Positions 1-7,649 of a stretch of 64,000 bases of DNA are shown in pieces. This stretch comes from Rhodobacter sp. (GTDB lineage: Bacteria > Pseudomonadota > Alphaproteobacteria > Rhodobacterales > Rhodobacteraceae). Under the pieces are notes generated by a model. It saw nothing but the letters and a program-made list of their open reading frames with translations. It made no database searches and had not been told where the DNA came from. Numbering within the stretch: the first letter of the stretch is position 1; every line of letters begins with the position of its first letter. A program made the translations under genes and the position numbers. The DNA lies in NCBI GenBank assembly GCA_020637515.1, contig JACKKG010000001.1, forward strand, positions 186,001-250,000, given 5' to 3'.

Positions 1-1
1 G

Positions 2-460
2 GTGATGGCTTCGAAATACGGCAAGCTTTTGTTGAACCTCGGGAATATCTCGGGTGCGGCCTTTGCCACGGGCACCGACGACACCGCGTTGCGCAAGGCC
101 CTCAGGGCCGAAGGCGCGGCGGTTTTCGCCGCCGCCGGCATCGCGTGCGAGGACGTCTCGGACTCGGATCCGCGCCGAAAGATCCACAGCCGCCACGGCG
201 ACGTTCCCGGCGCCCCCGCGATGACCAACTCCACCCTGCAAAGCCTGCTCAAGGGCAGCGCGGTCGAGACCGACTGGCTGAACGGCGAGATTGCGCTGCT
301 GGGCCGCAAGCACGGCGTGCCGACGCCCCTGAACGACGCCCTGATCGCGCTGTCGGTGCGGATGCGCCGCGAGGGGCTGGCGCCCGGCTCGCTGGATCTG
401 GCGGCGTTCCTGGCCGATCAGGCGTCGAACCGGGTCACGACGGTCGCGCCCACCGACTGA
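2..460 (+). CDS. Ketopantoate reductase (ApbA/PanE) family, C-terminal part
   Basis: The C-terminal ~152 codons of an ApbA/PanE-family NADPH reductase; the window edge removes the N-terminal Rossmann domain. Classical members reduce 2-dehydropantoate to pantoate for CoA synthesis in the cytosol. The fragment opens with KYGKLLLNLGN, the usual start of the all-helical C-terminal domain, and carries the E-x-D-x-L-N-G segment (residues about 88-95) followed by HGVPTPLNDAL, both typical of this domain. The GTG at base 2 is only the first in-frame codon, not the true start. The last 43 bases overlap the 3' end of the converging dehydrogenase gene. Paralogues of PanE act on other keto acids, so the substrate is not certain. 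Confidence 0.8.
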   Translation: MMASKYGKLLLNLGNISGAAFATGTDDTALRKALRAEGAAVFAAAGIACEDVSDSDPRRKIHSRHGDVPGAPAMTNSTLQSLLKGSAVETDWLNGEIALLGRKHGVPTPLNDALIALSVRMRREGLAPGSLDLAAFLADQASNRVTTVAPTD

Positions 461-1461
461 AAGCGGTCCATCGTTACCAGCGCCTCGATCGATTCGGACA
501 GCGCGATGCGCCGACCGATCAGCCGGTCGGGGTTCAACCGGCCCGCGCGGATCATGTCCAGCATCGCGTCGTAACGATGGGCCTGCATCCCGTGGCTGCC
601 GCAGATTTCCAGCTCATGCGCGATGACCTGCGCCATGGGGATCTGCGGCGCCGTGTGGTCGCCCAGCATCAGGCCGACCTGAACATGCCGCCCGCGCCGC
701 CGCAGGTTGGCGATCGAGTTGAAGCAAGTCGCCGGATGCCCCAGCGCGTCCAGCGACACATGCGCGCCGCCGCCCGTAACGTCGCGCACCGCGCCGATCA
801 CATCGACGCCCGCGCCGTTGACCGTGGCCACCGCCCCCAGGTCACGGGCAAGCGCCAGCTTGTCCTCGGCGATGTCCACCGCGACGACCTGCGCGCCCAG
901 CGCGGCGGCGATCATGATCGCGGACAGGCCGACGCCGCCCGCTCCGTGCACGGCCACCCATTCGCCGCCCCGCACCCGGCCCTGATCGACCACGGCCCGG
1001 AACGCCGTGGCAAAGCGGCAGCCCAGGCTGGCGGCGGTGTCAAAGCCCATGTCCTCGGGCAGGGCGACAAGGTTCAGGTCGGCGTGGTGCAGGCTGACGT
1101 ATTCCGCGAACGAGCCCCAGTGCGTGAACCCGGGCTGGAACTGGTCATGGCAGACCTGTTGATGGCCGGCGCGGCATTCGGGGCACACGCCGCAACCCGC
1201 GACAAAGGGCACCGTGACCCGGTCGCCCACCCGCCAGGTGCGCACCTCCTTGCCCACGGCCTCGATCGTGCCGGCCAGTTCGTGCCCGGGCACATGCGGC
1301 AGGGCGATATCGGCGTCGTGGCCGACCCAGCCGTGCCAGTCGCTGCGGCACACCCCCGTGGCCCCCAGTCGCACCACGACGCCGTGCGGCTGGGGCGCGG
1401 GATCGGGCACCGTGACCAGTTTGGGGCGCTGGTTGAAGGCTTCATAGAGAACCGCTTTCAT
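418..1461 (-). CDS. Zinc-dependent medium-chain alcohol dehydrogenase
   Basis: A 347-residue MDR-superfamily dehydrogenase, the usual length. Catalytic-zinc ligands are seen in GVCRSDWHGW (about residues 36-45) and in the GHELAG motif; the structural-zinc loop GCGVCPECRAGHQQVC has the canonical C-x2-C-x2-C-x7-C spacing. The NAD(P) site is GAGGVGLSAI. It should oxidise an alcohol or reduce an aldehyde in the cytosol; the substrate cannot be told from sequence. The ATG at 1461 begins the conserved MKAVLYEAF; upstream in-frame codons are not conserved-looking. The gene converges on, and overlaps by 43 bases, the ketopantoate-reductase-like gene. Confidence 0.88.
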   Translation of the reverse strand: MKAVLYEAFNQRPKLVTVPDPAPQPHGVVVRLGATGVCRSDWHGWVGHDADIALPHVPGHELAGTIEAVGKEVRTWRVGDRVTVPFVAGCGVCPECRAGHQQVCHDQFQPGFTHWGSFAEYVSLHHADLNLVALPEDMGFDTAASLGCRFATAFRAVVDQGRVRGGEWVAVHGAGGVGLSAIMIAAALGAQVVAVDIAEDKLALARDLGAVATVNGAGVDVIGAVRDVTGGGAHVSLDALGHPATCFNSIANLRRRGRHVQVGLMLGDHTAPQIPMAQVIAHELEICGSHGMQAHRYDAMLDMIRAGRLNPDRLIGRRIALSESIEALVTMDRFQSVGATVVTRFDA

Positions 1462-1609
1462 GGCCCGACCCTTTCCTTTGCGATGGCGTCGGGCGTAGCG
1501 CGGCCCCGTCGCATTCGCAAGCGCGCGCTTGACCCCACGTCCCGATTGCCGGCTCTCGCCCGGGTCGGGCAAGATCGCAAGACGCAAGGACACCAGGGGA
1601 AGGGACGCC

Positions 1610-2062
1610 ATGACCGAGATGCTGGACCAGGGACGCGCCGTGCTGGCCAAGCAGGGCTTCAGTCGCCTTCTGGGCACCGAACTGACCGCCTATGCGCCCG
1701 GGCTGGCCGAACTGCGCCTGACGCTGACCGCCGATCACACCCAGCAGCACGGCTTTGCGCATGGCGGGGTCATCGCCTATCTGGCGGACAACGCGCTGAC
1801 GTATGCCGGGGCCTCGGCGCTGGGGACCGGGGTGCTGACGCTGGAGATGAAGATCAACTACACGCGGCCCGGCATCGGCCAGTGCCTTGTCGCCCGGGCC
1901 GAGGTCCTGTCCGCCGGCCGCCGTCAGGCCGTATGCCAATGCCGCGTCCATGCCCTGAACGCGGGGGTCGAAAAGCTGGTCGCGGTCGCACAGGGCACCA
2001 TCGTGCCGGCCACGGCTGCAACCGACATGACCGCCAGCGACACGACTGACGGGGGCTCTTGA
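1610..2062 (+). CDS. PaaI-type hot-dog thioesterase
   Basis: A 150-residue single hot-dog protein of the PaaI/YbgC thioesterase class, which hydrolyses acyl- or aryl-CoA thioesters in the cytosol. The signature HGFAHGGVIAYLADNA (about residues 45-60) contains the His-Gly-Gly turn and the acidic residue on the central helix used in catalysis. The ATG at 1610 follows a purine-rich AGGGGAAGGG ribosome site and avoids an unconserved Arg-rich extension. It is divergent from the dehydrogenase, with 148 bases between them. The paa pathway itself is not in the window, so the substrate is open. Confidence 0.82.
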   Translation: MTEMLDQGRAVLAKQGFSRLLGTELTAYAPGLAELRLTLTADHTQQHGFAHGGVIAYLADNALTYAGASALGTGVLTLEMKINYTRPGIGQCLVARAEVLSAGRRQAVCQCRVHALNAGVEKLVAVAQGTIVPATAATDMTASDTTDGGS

Positions 2063-2122
2063 CGCCCGGGGCACGCCGCTCGCAGGATGGCCGCAGCCCT
2101 TTCCAGCCACAGGCAGGCCCTC

Positions 2123-2848
2123 GTGACCCTACGCCCCATGCCCTTGTTGATCCTGTTGGCGACGCTGGCCTTTGTCGCGTCGCCCTTTTTCGTGACGAAT
2201 TTCGCGGGCTTCGATCCGGCCCTGTTCCCCGTGCCGCAAGAGGACCCTCCGGTGCAACCCGCCGGCTGGGCCTTTGCAATCTGGGGGGTGCTGTATGCAT
2301 GGCTGATCGTATCGGCGGGCTATGGCGTGCTGCGCCGTGCGGACCACCCGGCCTGGGCCGCGCACCGGCCCTGGCTGCTGGTCAACCTGGTGCTGGGCGC
2401 GGCCTGGCTGCCGGTTGCGGAACGCTCGGTCCCCGGGGCGACGGCGCTTTTGGGTGCGATGCTGGTGACCGCGCTGCCGGCCCTGTTCCGGACCCCGCGC
2501 CGCGATCGCTGGTGGTTGCAGGCGCCGGTCGCGCTGTATGCCGGCTGGCTGACGGCCGCGTTCAGCGCCTCGTTGGGGTTGGTGCTGGCCGGCTGGGGCT
2601 ACCTGGCCGAGACGCCCGCCGCGCTGGTCGCGCTGGTCTTTGCGCTGGTGGTCGGGCTGGGCGTGCAGACCCGGCTGGGCCGCGCACCGGGCTATGGGCT
2701 GGCGCTGATCTGGGCGCTGGTGGCCATCGCCACCAAGAACGCCGCCGCCCCGGCAAACCTGCCGGTGGCGGCGCTGGCGGGCCTGGGGGCGGCGGCGGTT
2801 CTGGGTGTGGTGATCCTGCGCACCCGGCGCCGGTCCGGGGCGGAATAA
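2123..2848 (+). CDS. TspO/MBR-like integral membrane protein
   Basis: About 241 residues, almost wholly hydrophobic, with six or seven predicted membrane helices. The stretch around VQPAGWAFAIWGVLYAWL resembles the P-x-x-W-x-F-x-x-x-W signature of tryptophan-rich sensory proteins (TspO/MBR), which bind porphyrins or lipids; but the protein is longer than classical TspO (about 160 residues). I use the GTG at 2123; ATG at 2138 is equally possible, and a longer form from ATG 2087 is less likely because its first residues are not hydrophobic. The relation to TspO is distant and the function is inferred only from this motif. Confidence 0.55.
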   Translation: MTLRPMPLLILLATLAFVASPFFVTNFAGFDPALFPVPQEDPPVQPAGWAFAIWGVLYAWLIVSAGYGVLRRADHPAWAAHRPWLLVNLVLGAAWLPVAERSVPGATALLGAMLVTALPALFRTPRRDRWWLQAPVALYAGWLTAAFSASLGLVLAGWGYLAETPAALVALVFALVVGLGVQTRLGRAPGYGLALIWALVAIATKNAAAPANLPVAALAGLGAAAVLGVVILRTRRRSGAE

Positions 2849-2881
2849 GCCCCCCGGTTCAGCGTCTCGGTCGGCGCCCGC

Positions 2882-3307
2882 TCAGCCCAGCGCCATGAGG
2901 ACCGCGCCCGAGGCGATCAGCCCGACACCCAGCCAGGACAGGCCCGACAGCCGTTCACCCAGGAACACCACGCCAAAGATCGCGACCAGCACCACGCTGA
3001 GCTTGTCCACGGGCGCAACCTGCGAGGCCTGCCCCAGCCTGAGCGCGCGGAAATAGCAGAGCCAGCTTGCGCCCGTGGCCAGCCCCGACAGCGCCAGGAA
3101 GAGCAGGCTTTTCGGCGCGATCCCCAGGGGCGAACGCATCTCGCCCGTGCCGATCAGGATCGCGCCCAGCACGACGATCACCACCAGCGTGCGCAGAAAG
3201 GTCGCATAGTCGGAGTTGACGGCCTCGACTCCGACCTTGGCGAAGATCGCGGTCAGCGCGGCGAAACCCGCCGCCAGCAGTGCCCAGAATTGCCAGGTTG
3301 TGGTCAT
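2882..3307 (-). CDS. Small EamA-family (DMT) membrane protein
   Basis: A 141-residue protein with five hydrophobic segments making a single EamA repeat, half the length of classical drug/metabolite transporters. Such short members probably work as dimers to move small metabolites across the inner membrane. The YFRALRLGQASQVAPVDKLS segment (written in the family as Y-F-x-A-L) and the following GVVFLGERLS are typical EamA helix-end motifs. The ATG at 3307 gives a clean start MTTTWQFW. It probably shares a transcript with the DUF1761 gene located 22 bases upstream. The substrate is unknown. Confidence 0.78.
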   Translation of the reverse strand: MTTTWQFWALLAAGFAALTAIFAKVGVEAVNSDYATFLRTLVVIVVLGAILIGTGEMRSPLGIAPKSLLFLALSGLATGASWLCYFRALRLGQASQVAPVDKLSVVLVAIFGVVFLGERLSGLSWLGVGLIASGAVLMALG

Positions 3308-3329
3308 GTCCCCCCCTTCCCGGACGATT

Positions 3330-3725
3330 TCAGAACAGCTCCAGCACGCCCCCCATAACCGCGCAGGCCACCGCGGCATAGCCGCCGTCGATCACCGCCA
3401 GCACCTTTGGCCGATGGGCGAACAGCACGTTCAGGGTGATCCAGGGCGCGATGAAGAACAGCCCGATCCCCAGCCCCGCCACCACGCCGACACCGAACCC
3501 CTGGACATGGGCCATGGCGAAGACGTGGCGCATCATGCCCGCGACCAGCAGGATACAGACATACGAGGCGGCGTAGAGCGCGGGGCTCGCCCCCTCGCGC
3601 GGGGCGCCGCGCTCGTTCGTCGGCACACCCGAGGCAGGCACCCAGACCCGCGAAAAGACGCCATACCAGACCGCCCCGATGCCGAAGCCGATCGCTGCGG
3701 TGATGATGACCGCGAAATAGTCCAT
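3330..3725 (-). CDS. DUF1761 membrane protein
   Basis: A 131-residue protein with four membrane helices. It matches the DUF1761 pattern: an N-terminal helix with G-A-x-W-Y (IGAVWYGVFSRVW, about residues 15-27), a polar loop and then three further helices ending in GGVLELF. No biochemical role is established for the family. The ATG at 3725 is preceded by GGGAGC on the minus strand. It lies just upstream of the small EamA gene on the same strand. Confidence 0.75.
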   Translation of the reverse strand: MDYFAVIITAAIGFGIGAVWYGVFSRVWVPASGVPTNERGAPREGASPALYAASYVCILLVAGMMRHVFAMAHVQGFGVGVVAGLGIGLFFIAPWITLNVLFAHRPKVLAVIDGGYAAVACAVMGGVLELF

Positions 3726-3834
3726 GAAGTGCTCCCGTTGTGATGTTTTGCCGCACGCTAGCGCGGCATTCCGCCACAGGGAAGCAGTAATGAACATACG
3801 GGTTTTCCGGCCCCGGCGCGCGGCCTCGGCCGGG

Positions 3835-4248
3835 TTACAGCCCGCCCATGCGGCAGACGAGCTGCCATTCCGCATCGGTCACCGGCTGAACCGACAGGCG
3901 CATCGAGGTGACCAGCGACATCTGCGCCAGTTCGGGCGTCGCCTTGATTTCCTTCAGCGAGACCGGGCGCGGCAGCGGCCTGAGCGCGCGGATGTCCACG
4001 CAATCCCAGCGGGGATCGTCGGTGGTGGAATCGGGGTGCGACAGGGCGCAGACCTCGGCGATTCCCACCACCTCGAGCCCGATGTTGGAATGGTAGAAGA
4101 ACACCGGATCGCCCAGCGCCATCGCCCGCATGTTGTTGCGTGCCAGATAGTTGCGCACGCCGTCCCATTCCTCGCCCGCCGCGCCCCTGGCGACGAGCTG
4201 GTCCCAGCTGAACTTGTTGGGTTCGGATTTCATCAGCCAGTGGGCCAT
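3835..4248 (-). CDS. EVE-domain protein
   Basis: A 137-residue EVE-domain protein (PUA-related fold; family members bind modified nucleobases in DNA or RNA). The opening MAHWLMKSEPNKFSWDQL, the segment around EWDGVRNYLARNNMRAM and the GDPVFFYHSN motif are the family hallmarks. Start ATG 4248 shares its A with the TGA stop of the upstream YciI-like gene, so the two are translationally coupled. EVE proteins are often stand-alone in proteobacteria; no restriction genes lie nearby, so a defence role is not suggested here. Confidence 0.88.
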   Translation of the reverse strand: MAHWLMKSEPNKFSWDQLVARGAAGEEWDGVRNYLARNNMRAMALGDPVFFYHSNIGLEVVGIAEVCALSHPDSTTDDPRWDCVDIRALRPLPRPVSLKEIKATPELAQMSLVTSMRLSVQPVTDAEWQLVCRMGGL

Positions 4249-4520
4249 CAGCCGATCACCTTTTTCCATTCCTCGATCCGGACCTTGGCGAACAGGCCCG
4301 CGCGGGCATAGGGATCGCCGGCGGCCCAGGTTTCGGCCGCCGCCCGGTCGGCCACGTCGATCACCACCAGGCTGCCGGTCATCGTGCCCGCGTCCAGGAA
4401 CGGCCCGGCAAAGGTCACGCAGCCGGTGTCGTTCAGATAGGCCAGATGCGCGTCGCGGTTGGCCTTGCGCAGGGGTTCGTGGTCGGCCTTGTCGGTGCAG
4501 ACGAGGGCAAACAGGGGCAT
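4248..4520 (-). CDS. YciI-like protein
   Basis: A 90-residue alpha/beta dimeric-barrel protein of the YciI family. It shows the expected His near residue 14 and the Asp-containing segment GPFLDAGTMTGSLVV. Some YciI proteins are proposed to act as small hydrolases or dehalogenases; most are uncharacterised. It overlaps the EVE gene by one base (TGATG), and lies 10 bases downstream of tsaD's start side of the strand's operon: tsaD follows on the same strand upstream of it. That order (tsaD, yciI-like, EVE) is common in Rhodobacterales. Confidence 0.8.
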   Translation of the reverse strand: MPLFALVCTDKADHEPLRKANRDAHLAYLNDTGCVTFAGPFLDAGTMTGSLVVIDVADRAAAETWAAGDPYARAGLFAKVRIEEWKKVIG

Positions 4521-4530
4521 GGGCGTTCCT

Positions 4531-5610
4531 TCAGGCTTTGGCGCCGCGCTTGCCTGATCCGATCAGGGGCGCGGCGGTTGAATCCAGCGGCCAGCGCGGC
4601 CGGGCGGACAGGGTCAGGTCATCGCTTTGACCGGCGCGGAACCGTTCAAGCCCGGCCCAGGCGATCATCGCGGCGTTGTCGGTGCACAGGCTCAGCGGCG
4701 GCGCCACAAAGGGCAGATCGCCCGCGACCTGCTCCAGCCGGGCCCGCAACAGCGCGTTCGCGGCCACACCGCCGGCCACGGCAAAGGCGCTGACGCCCGG
4801 GCTGACGGACAGGGCGCGGCGCGCCTTCTCGGACAGGACGTCGGCGATGGCGGCCTGGAACCCGGCGCACAGATCGGCCCGGTCGGCGCGCGTCAGCCCG
4901 CCTTTTTCCGCCACCAGCGCGTCGCGGGCGCGCATCAGGGCCGTCTTCAGCCCCGAGAAACTGAGATCGCAACCCGGCCGGTCAAGCAGCGGGCGCGGAA
5001 AGGCAAAGCGGCGCGGGTCGCCGTGGCGGGCCTCGGCCTCGACCGCGGGACCGCCCGGCTGGGGCAGACCCAGCAGCTTCGCGCATTTGTCGAAAGCCTC
5101 GCCCGGGGCGTCGTCGATCGTGCCGCCCAGGCGGGTGAAATCCTCGGGCCCATCGACGCGCAGGAACTGACAGTGTCCGCCCGAAACCAGCAACATCAGA
5201 TAGGGAAACGCCACCTGCCCGGTCAGCCGCGGGGTCAGCGCGTGGCCGGCCAGATGATTGACCCCGACCAGCGGCTTGCCCGTCGCGACCGACAGCCCCT
5301 TGGCCAGCATCACGCCCGACAGCACGCCGCCGATCAGCCCGGGCCCGGCGGTGACGGCGATCGCGTCCACCTGCGCCAACGTCAGCCCGGCCTGGTGCAA
5401 GGCCTCTTCCACCACCAGGTCCAGCTTTTCGGCGTGGGCACGCGCGGCGATTTCAGGGACCACGCCGCCAAAAGCCGCGTGCAGGTCGGTCTGCCCGGCG
5501 ACGACATTCGCCAGAACCTGCGGCCGCGCGCCCGGGGTGTGACGCACCAGCGCCGCGCCGGTATCGTCGCAACTGCTTTCGATGCCCAGAATGGTGAGGG
5601 GTCGCGCCAT
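4531..5610 (-). CDS. tsaD: tRNA N6-adenosine threonylcarbamoyltransferase TsaD
   Basis: A 359-residue Kae1/TsaD protein, normal length. It transfers the threonylcarbamoyl group to A37 of ANN-decoding tRNAs together with TsaB and TsaE in the cytosol. The start MARPLTILGIESSCDDTG is the conserved ATPase-fold opening; the metal-binding H-x3-H lies in GVNHLAGHA (about residues 105-113), and VSGGHCQ and the C-terminal CTDNAAMIAW segment are also conserved. ATG 5610 is chosen because all upstream in-frame sequence is unlike the family. The gene is divergent from hemD with a 78-base gap and is followed by the YciI-like gene after 10 bases. Confidence 0.96.
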   Translation of the reverse strand: MARPLTILGIESSCDDTGAALVRHTPGARPQVLANVVAGQTDLHAAFGGVVPEIAARAHAEKLDLVVEEALHQAGLTLAQVDAIAVTAGPGLIGGVLSGVMLAKGLSVATGKPLVGVNHLAGHALTPRLTGQVAFPYLMLLVSGGHCQFLRVDGPEDFTRLGGTIDDAPGEAFDKCAKLLGLPQPGGPAVEAEARHGDPRRFAFPRPLLDRPGCDLSFSGLKTALMRARDALVAEKGGLTRADRADLCAGFQAAIADVLSEKARRALSVSPGVSAFAVAGGVAANALLRARLEQVAGDLPFVAPPLSLCTDNAAMIAWAGLERFRAGQSDDLTLSARPRWPLDSTAAPLIGSGKRGAKA

Positions 5611-5688
5611 GGCCCGCCGGTTGCAGTTTGCGTCCCGGCGGGGGTAGCATCGGGGCGCGCCGCAAGCAATGGGCGCATGAGAGCCGCC

Positions 5689-6390
5689 ATGCCCCCGTTT
5701 CTGCTGTTGACACGCCCCTTGCCGCAGGCCCGCCGTTTTGCCCGCGAGGCCGCCGCCGCGCTGCCGCCGCATGAGCCGATCTTCGCCCCCCTGTCGCAGG
5801 TGGTCGCCCTGCCCCATGACCGCGGCGTGTTCGATGGCGCCCGGGGGGTGATCCTGACCTCGGCCAGCGCGGTGCCGATGCTGCCGCCGCTGCCCGGACT
5901 GACCGCCTGGTGCGTCGGCCCCGCCACCGCCCGCGCCGCGGCCCGCGCCGGGCTGGTTCCGCGCCCGGGCGGCGGCGACGCGGCGGCGCTGATCGACACC
6001 TTGCGCCGCGAGGCCCCCGAAGGGCCGCTGGTCCACGCCCACGGCGTGCATCTGGCGCGCGATCTGGTCGCCGCGCTGCCCGGCCTGTCCCTGCGCAGCG
6101 TCGCCGTCTACGAGGCCCGGGCCTGCGACTGGCCCGACGACGTGCTGCCCGCGCTGGCCGGTCAACGGGTTTTTGCGCCGCTTTTTTCCCCGCGCGCCGC
6201 CGCGCGTCTTGCGGCACAGTCGGGCGTGCCGGACCTGGGCGGCCTGATCCCCGTGGCGATCAGCGCAGCCTGCGCCGCTGCGCTGCCGGGGCCGCTCGCG
6301 GCCCGCGCGCGGATCGCCGATACGCCGGATTCGGGCGGGATGTTGCGCGCGCTGGCGGAAGCGATGTCGCATCCCGGAACCGTGGGTTGA
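5689..6390 (+). CDS. hemD: Uroporphyrinogen-III synthase HemD
   Basis: A 233-residue HemD, which cyclises hydroxymethylbilane with inversion of ring D to uroporphyrinogen III in haem, bacteriochlorophyll and cobalamin synthesis. The family is poorly conserved; what is seen is the two-lobed pattern, the opening LLLTRPLPQARRFA, and VILTSASAVPM and the V-x-V-Y-E-A-R segment (SVAVYEARAC), which recur in HemD. Start ATG 5689; a second in-frame ATG at 5677 is possible. Neighbours tsaD (divergent), the mitofilin-like gene and hemY are the standard alphaproteobacterial context. hemC, often adjacent, is not here. Confidence 0.88.
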   Translation: MPPFLLLTRPLPQARRFAREAAAALPPHEPIFAPLSQVVALPHDRGVFDGARGVILTSASAVPMLPPLPGLTAWCVGPATARAAARAGLVPRPGGGDAAALIDTLRREAPEGPLVHAHGVHLARDLVAALPGLSLRSVAVYEARACDWPDDVLPALAGQRVFAPLFSPRAAARLAAQSGVPDLGGLIPVAISAACAAALPGPLAARARIADTPDSGGMLRALAEAMSHPGTVG

Positions 6391-6459
6391 GGCGCCCGAG
6401 GTCAGAGGCTAAGTAGAAAGAGATGCGCCATTTTCCGGTGCAATGTGGTGGAGGTGACA

Positions 6460-7635
6460 ATGGCCGGCACGGAAACGGGCACCGATCGCGACCCCAGGAC
6501 GACGACCGGGGACGCGGCCCGGAGCGACCAGACCGGGCCCTTCGACACCGAGGTCGAGCCCCTGACCGACATCCCCTCGACCGAATCCGCGCCCGGCGAG
6601 GCGGCGGAACCCGTGACCGACGAACCGGCCGCCGAAACCGCGCCAGGCCTGCCCCCGCCCCCGCCGACCCCGCCCGCGCGGGGTGGCGCCGGCACCGGCA
6701 GCATGATCGCGGGCGGTGCGATCGCGGCGGCCCTGGGGGCGGCCGTGGTGCTGACCCTTCTGCCCGAGGGCTGGCGCGCCCCGCGAACCGACCTGGAAGC
6801 GCGCCTTGCCGCGCTCGAATCGCGCCCGCAGGGCCTTGCCCCGGGCGCGTTGCAGGCCGCGCTTGCCCCGCTGGAGCAGCGCCTGAGCGCGCTGGAAAGC
6901 ACCCCGGCCCCAGCCCCGGCACCTGCGCCCGACCTGTCGGCGGTGGAGGCTCGCCTCGGCGCATTGGAAACCCGGGCCACCCCCAACGATCCCGCCGACG
7001 CGATTGCCGCGCTGGGTCAGCGGATCGACGCGCTCCAGGCCGACGTCGTCCAGCAGGCCCGCAGCGCGGTCGAGACCGCCCTCGCGCAGTCCCGCGCCGA
7101 GGTGCAAGCCCAGGCTGCCGCGCTGACCAGCCGCGAACAGGACGTTGCCGCGCAGCAAGCCCGCGTCGCGCGCCGCGCGGCGATCACCGATCTGGTCGCC
7201 GCCGCCGAAAGCGGCGCCCCGGCCGCTCAGGCCCTGGCCGCGCTGGGCGACGCCCCGGCGGCGCTGGCACCGTTGGGCGATGGGCTTGTGACACTGTCGC
7301 ACCTGCAAGACAGCTATGCCCCCGCCGCCCGCGCCGCGCTGGCCGCGCAGCCGGTGGCCGCGCAGGGTGAATCGCTGGGCGACCGGATGCTGGGGTTCCT
7401 CAGGGCGCAGACCGGCGCGCGCTCGCTCACGCCGCGCGCGGGGGCCGATACCGATTCGATCCTGTCCCGGGCCGAGGCCGCGCTCAGGCAGGGGGACCTG
7501 CCCGGCACGATCACCGAACTGGACGCACTGACCGGCGATCCCGCCGCCGCGATGGCGGCCTGGCGCGCCCAGGCTGAAACCCGGCTGGCGGCGCTGGCCG
7601 CGCTGTCGGACCTGCAATCGCAAGCTCAGGACTGA
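6460..7635 (+). CDS. Mitofilin-like inner-membrane protein (COG4223 type)
   Basis: A 391-residue protein: an acidic, Pro/Thr-rich cytosolic N-terminus (1-75), one membrane helix (about residues 82-105, with GGAIAAALGAAVVL), a long Ala/Leu/Glu/Gln coiled-coil region (about 110-245), and a globular C-terminal domain. This is the layout of alphaproteobacterial homologues of mitochondrial mitofilin/Mic60, proposed to shape inner-membrane folds. ATG 6460 is preceded by a strong GGTGGAGGTG site; an upstream GTG at 6445 would put the ribosome site inside the gene. It lies between hemD and hemY, 14 bases before hemY. The function in bacteria is partly inferred. Confidence 0.82.
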   Translation: MAGTETGTDRDPRTTTGDAARSDQTGPFDTEVEPLTDIPSTESAPGEAAEPVTDEPAAETAPGLPPPPPTPPARGGAGTGSMIAGGAIAAALGAAVVLTLLPEGWRAPRTDLEARLAALESRPQGLAPGALQAALAPLEQRLSALESTPAPAPAPAPDLSAVEARLGALETRATPNDPADAIAALGQRIDALQADVVQQARSAVETALAQSRAEVQAQAAALTSREQDVAAQQARVARRAAITDLVAAAESGAPAAQALAALGDAPAALAPLGDGLVTLSHLQDSYAPAARAALAAQPVAAQGESLGDRMLGFLRAQTGARSLTPRAGADTDSILSRAEAALRQGDLPGTITELDALTGDPAAAMAAWRAQAETRLAALAALSDLQSQAQD

Positions 7636-7649
7636 GGCGGAGAGAAACG

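Noticed and set aside
145..2049. A 634-codon plus-strand frame running through the dehydrogenase region
   Set aside because: Antisense to a clear zinc dehydrogenase whose motifs are complete on the minus strand.
3835..4248. EVE-domain gene as part of a defence system
   Set aside because: No nuclease, helicase or methyltransferase partner nearby; neighbours are housekeeping (YciI-like, tsaD).
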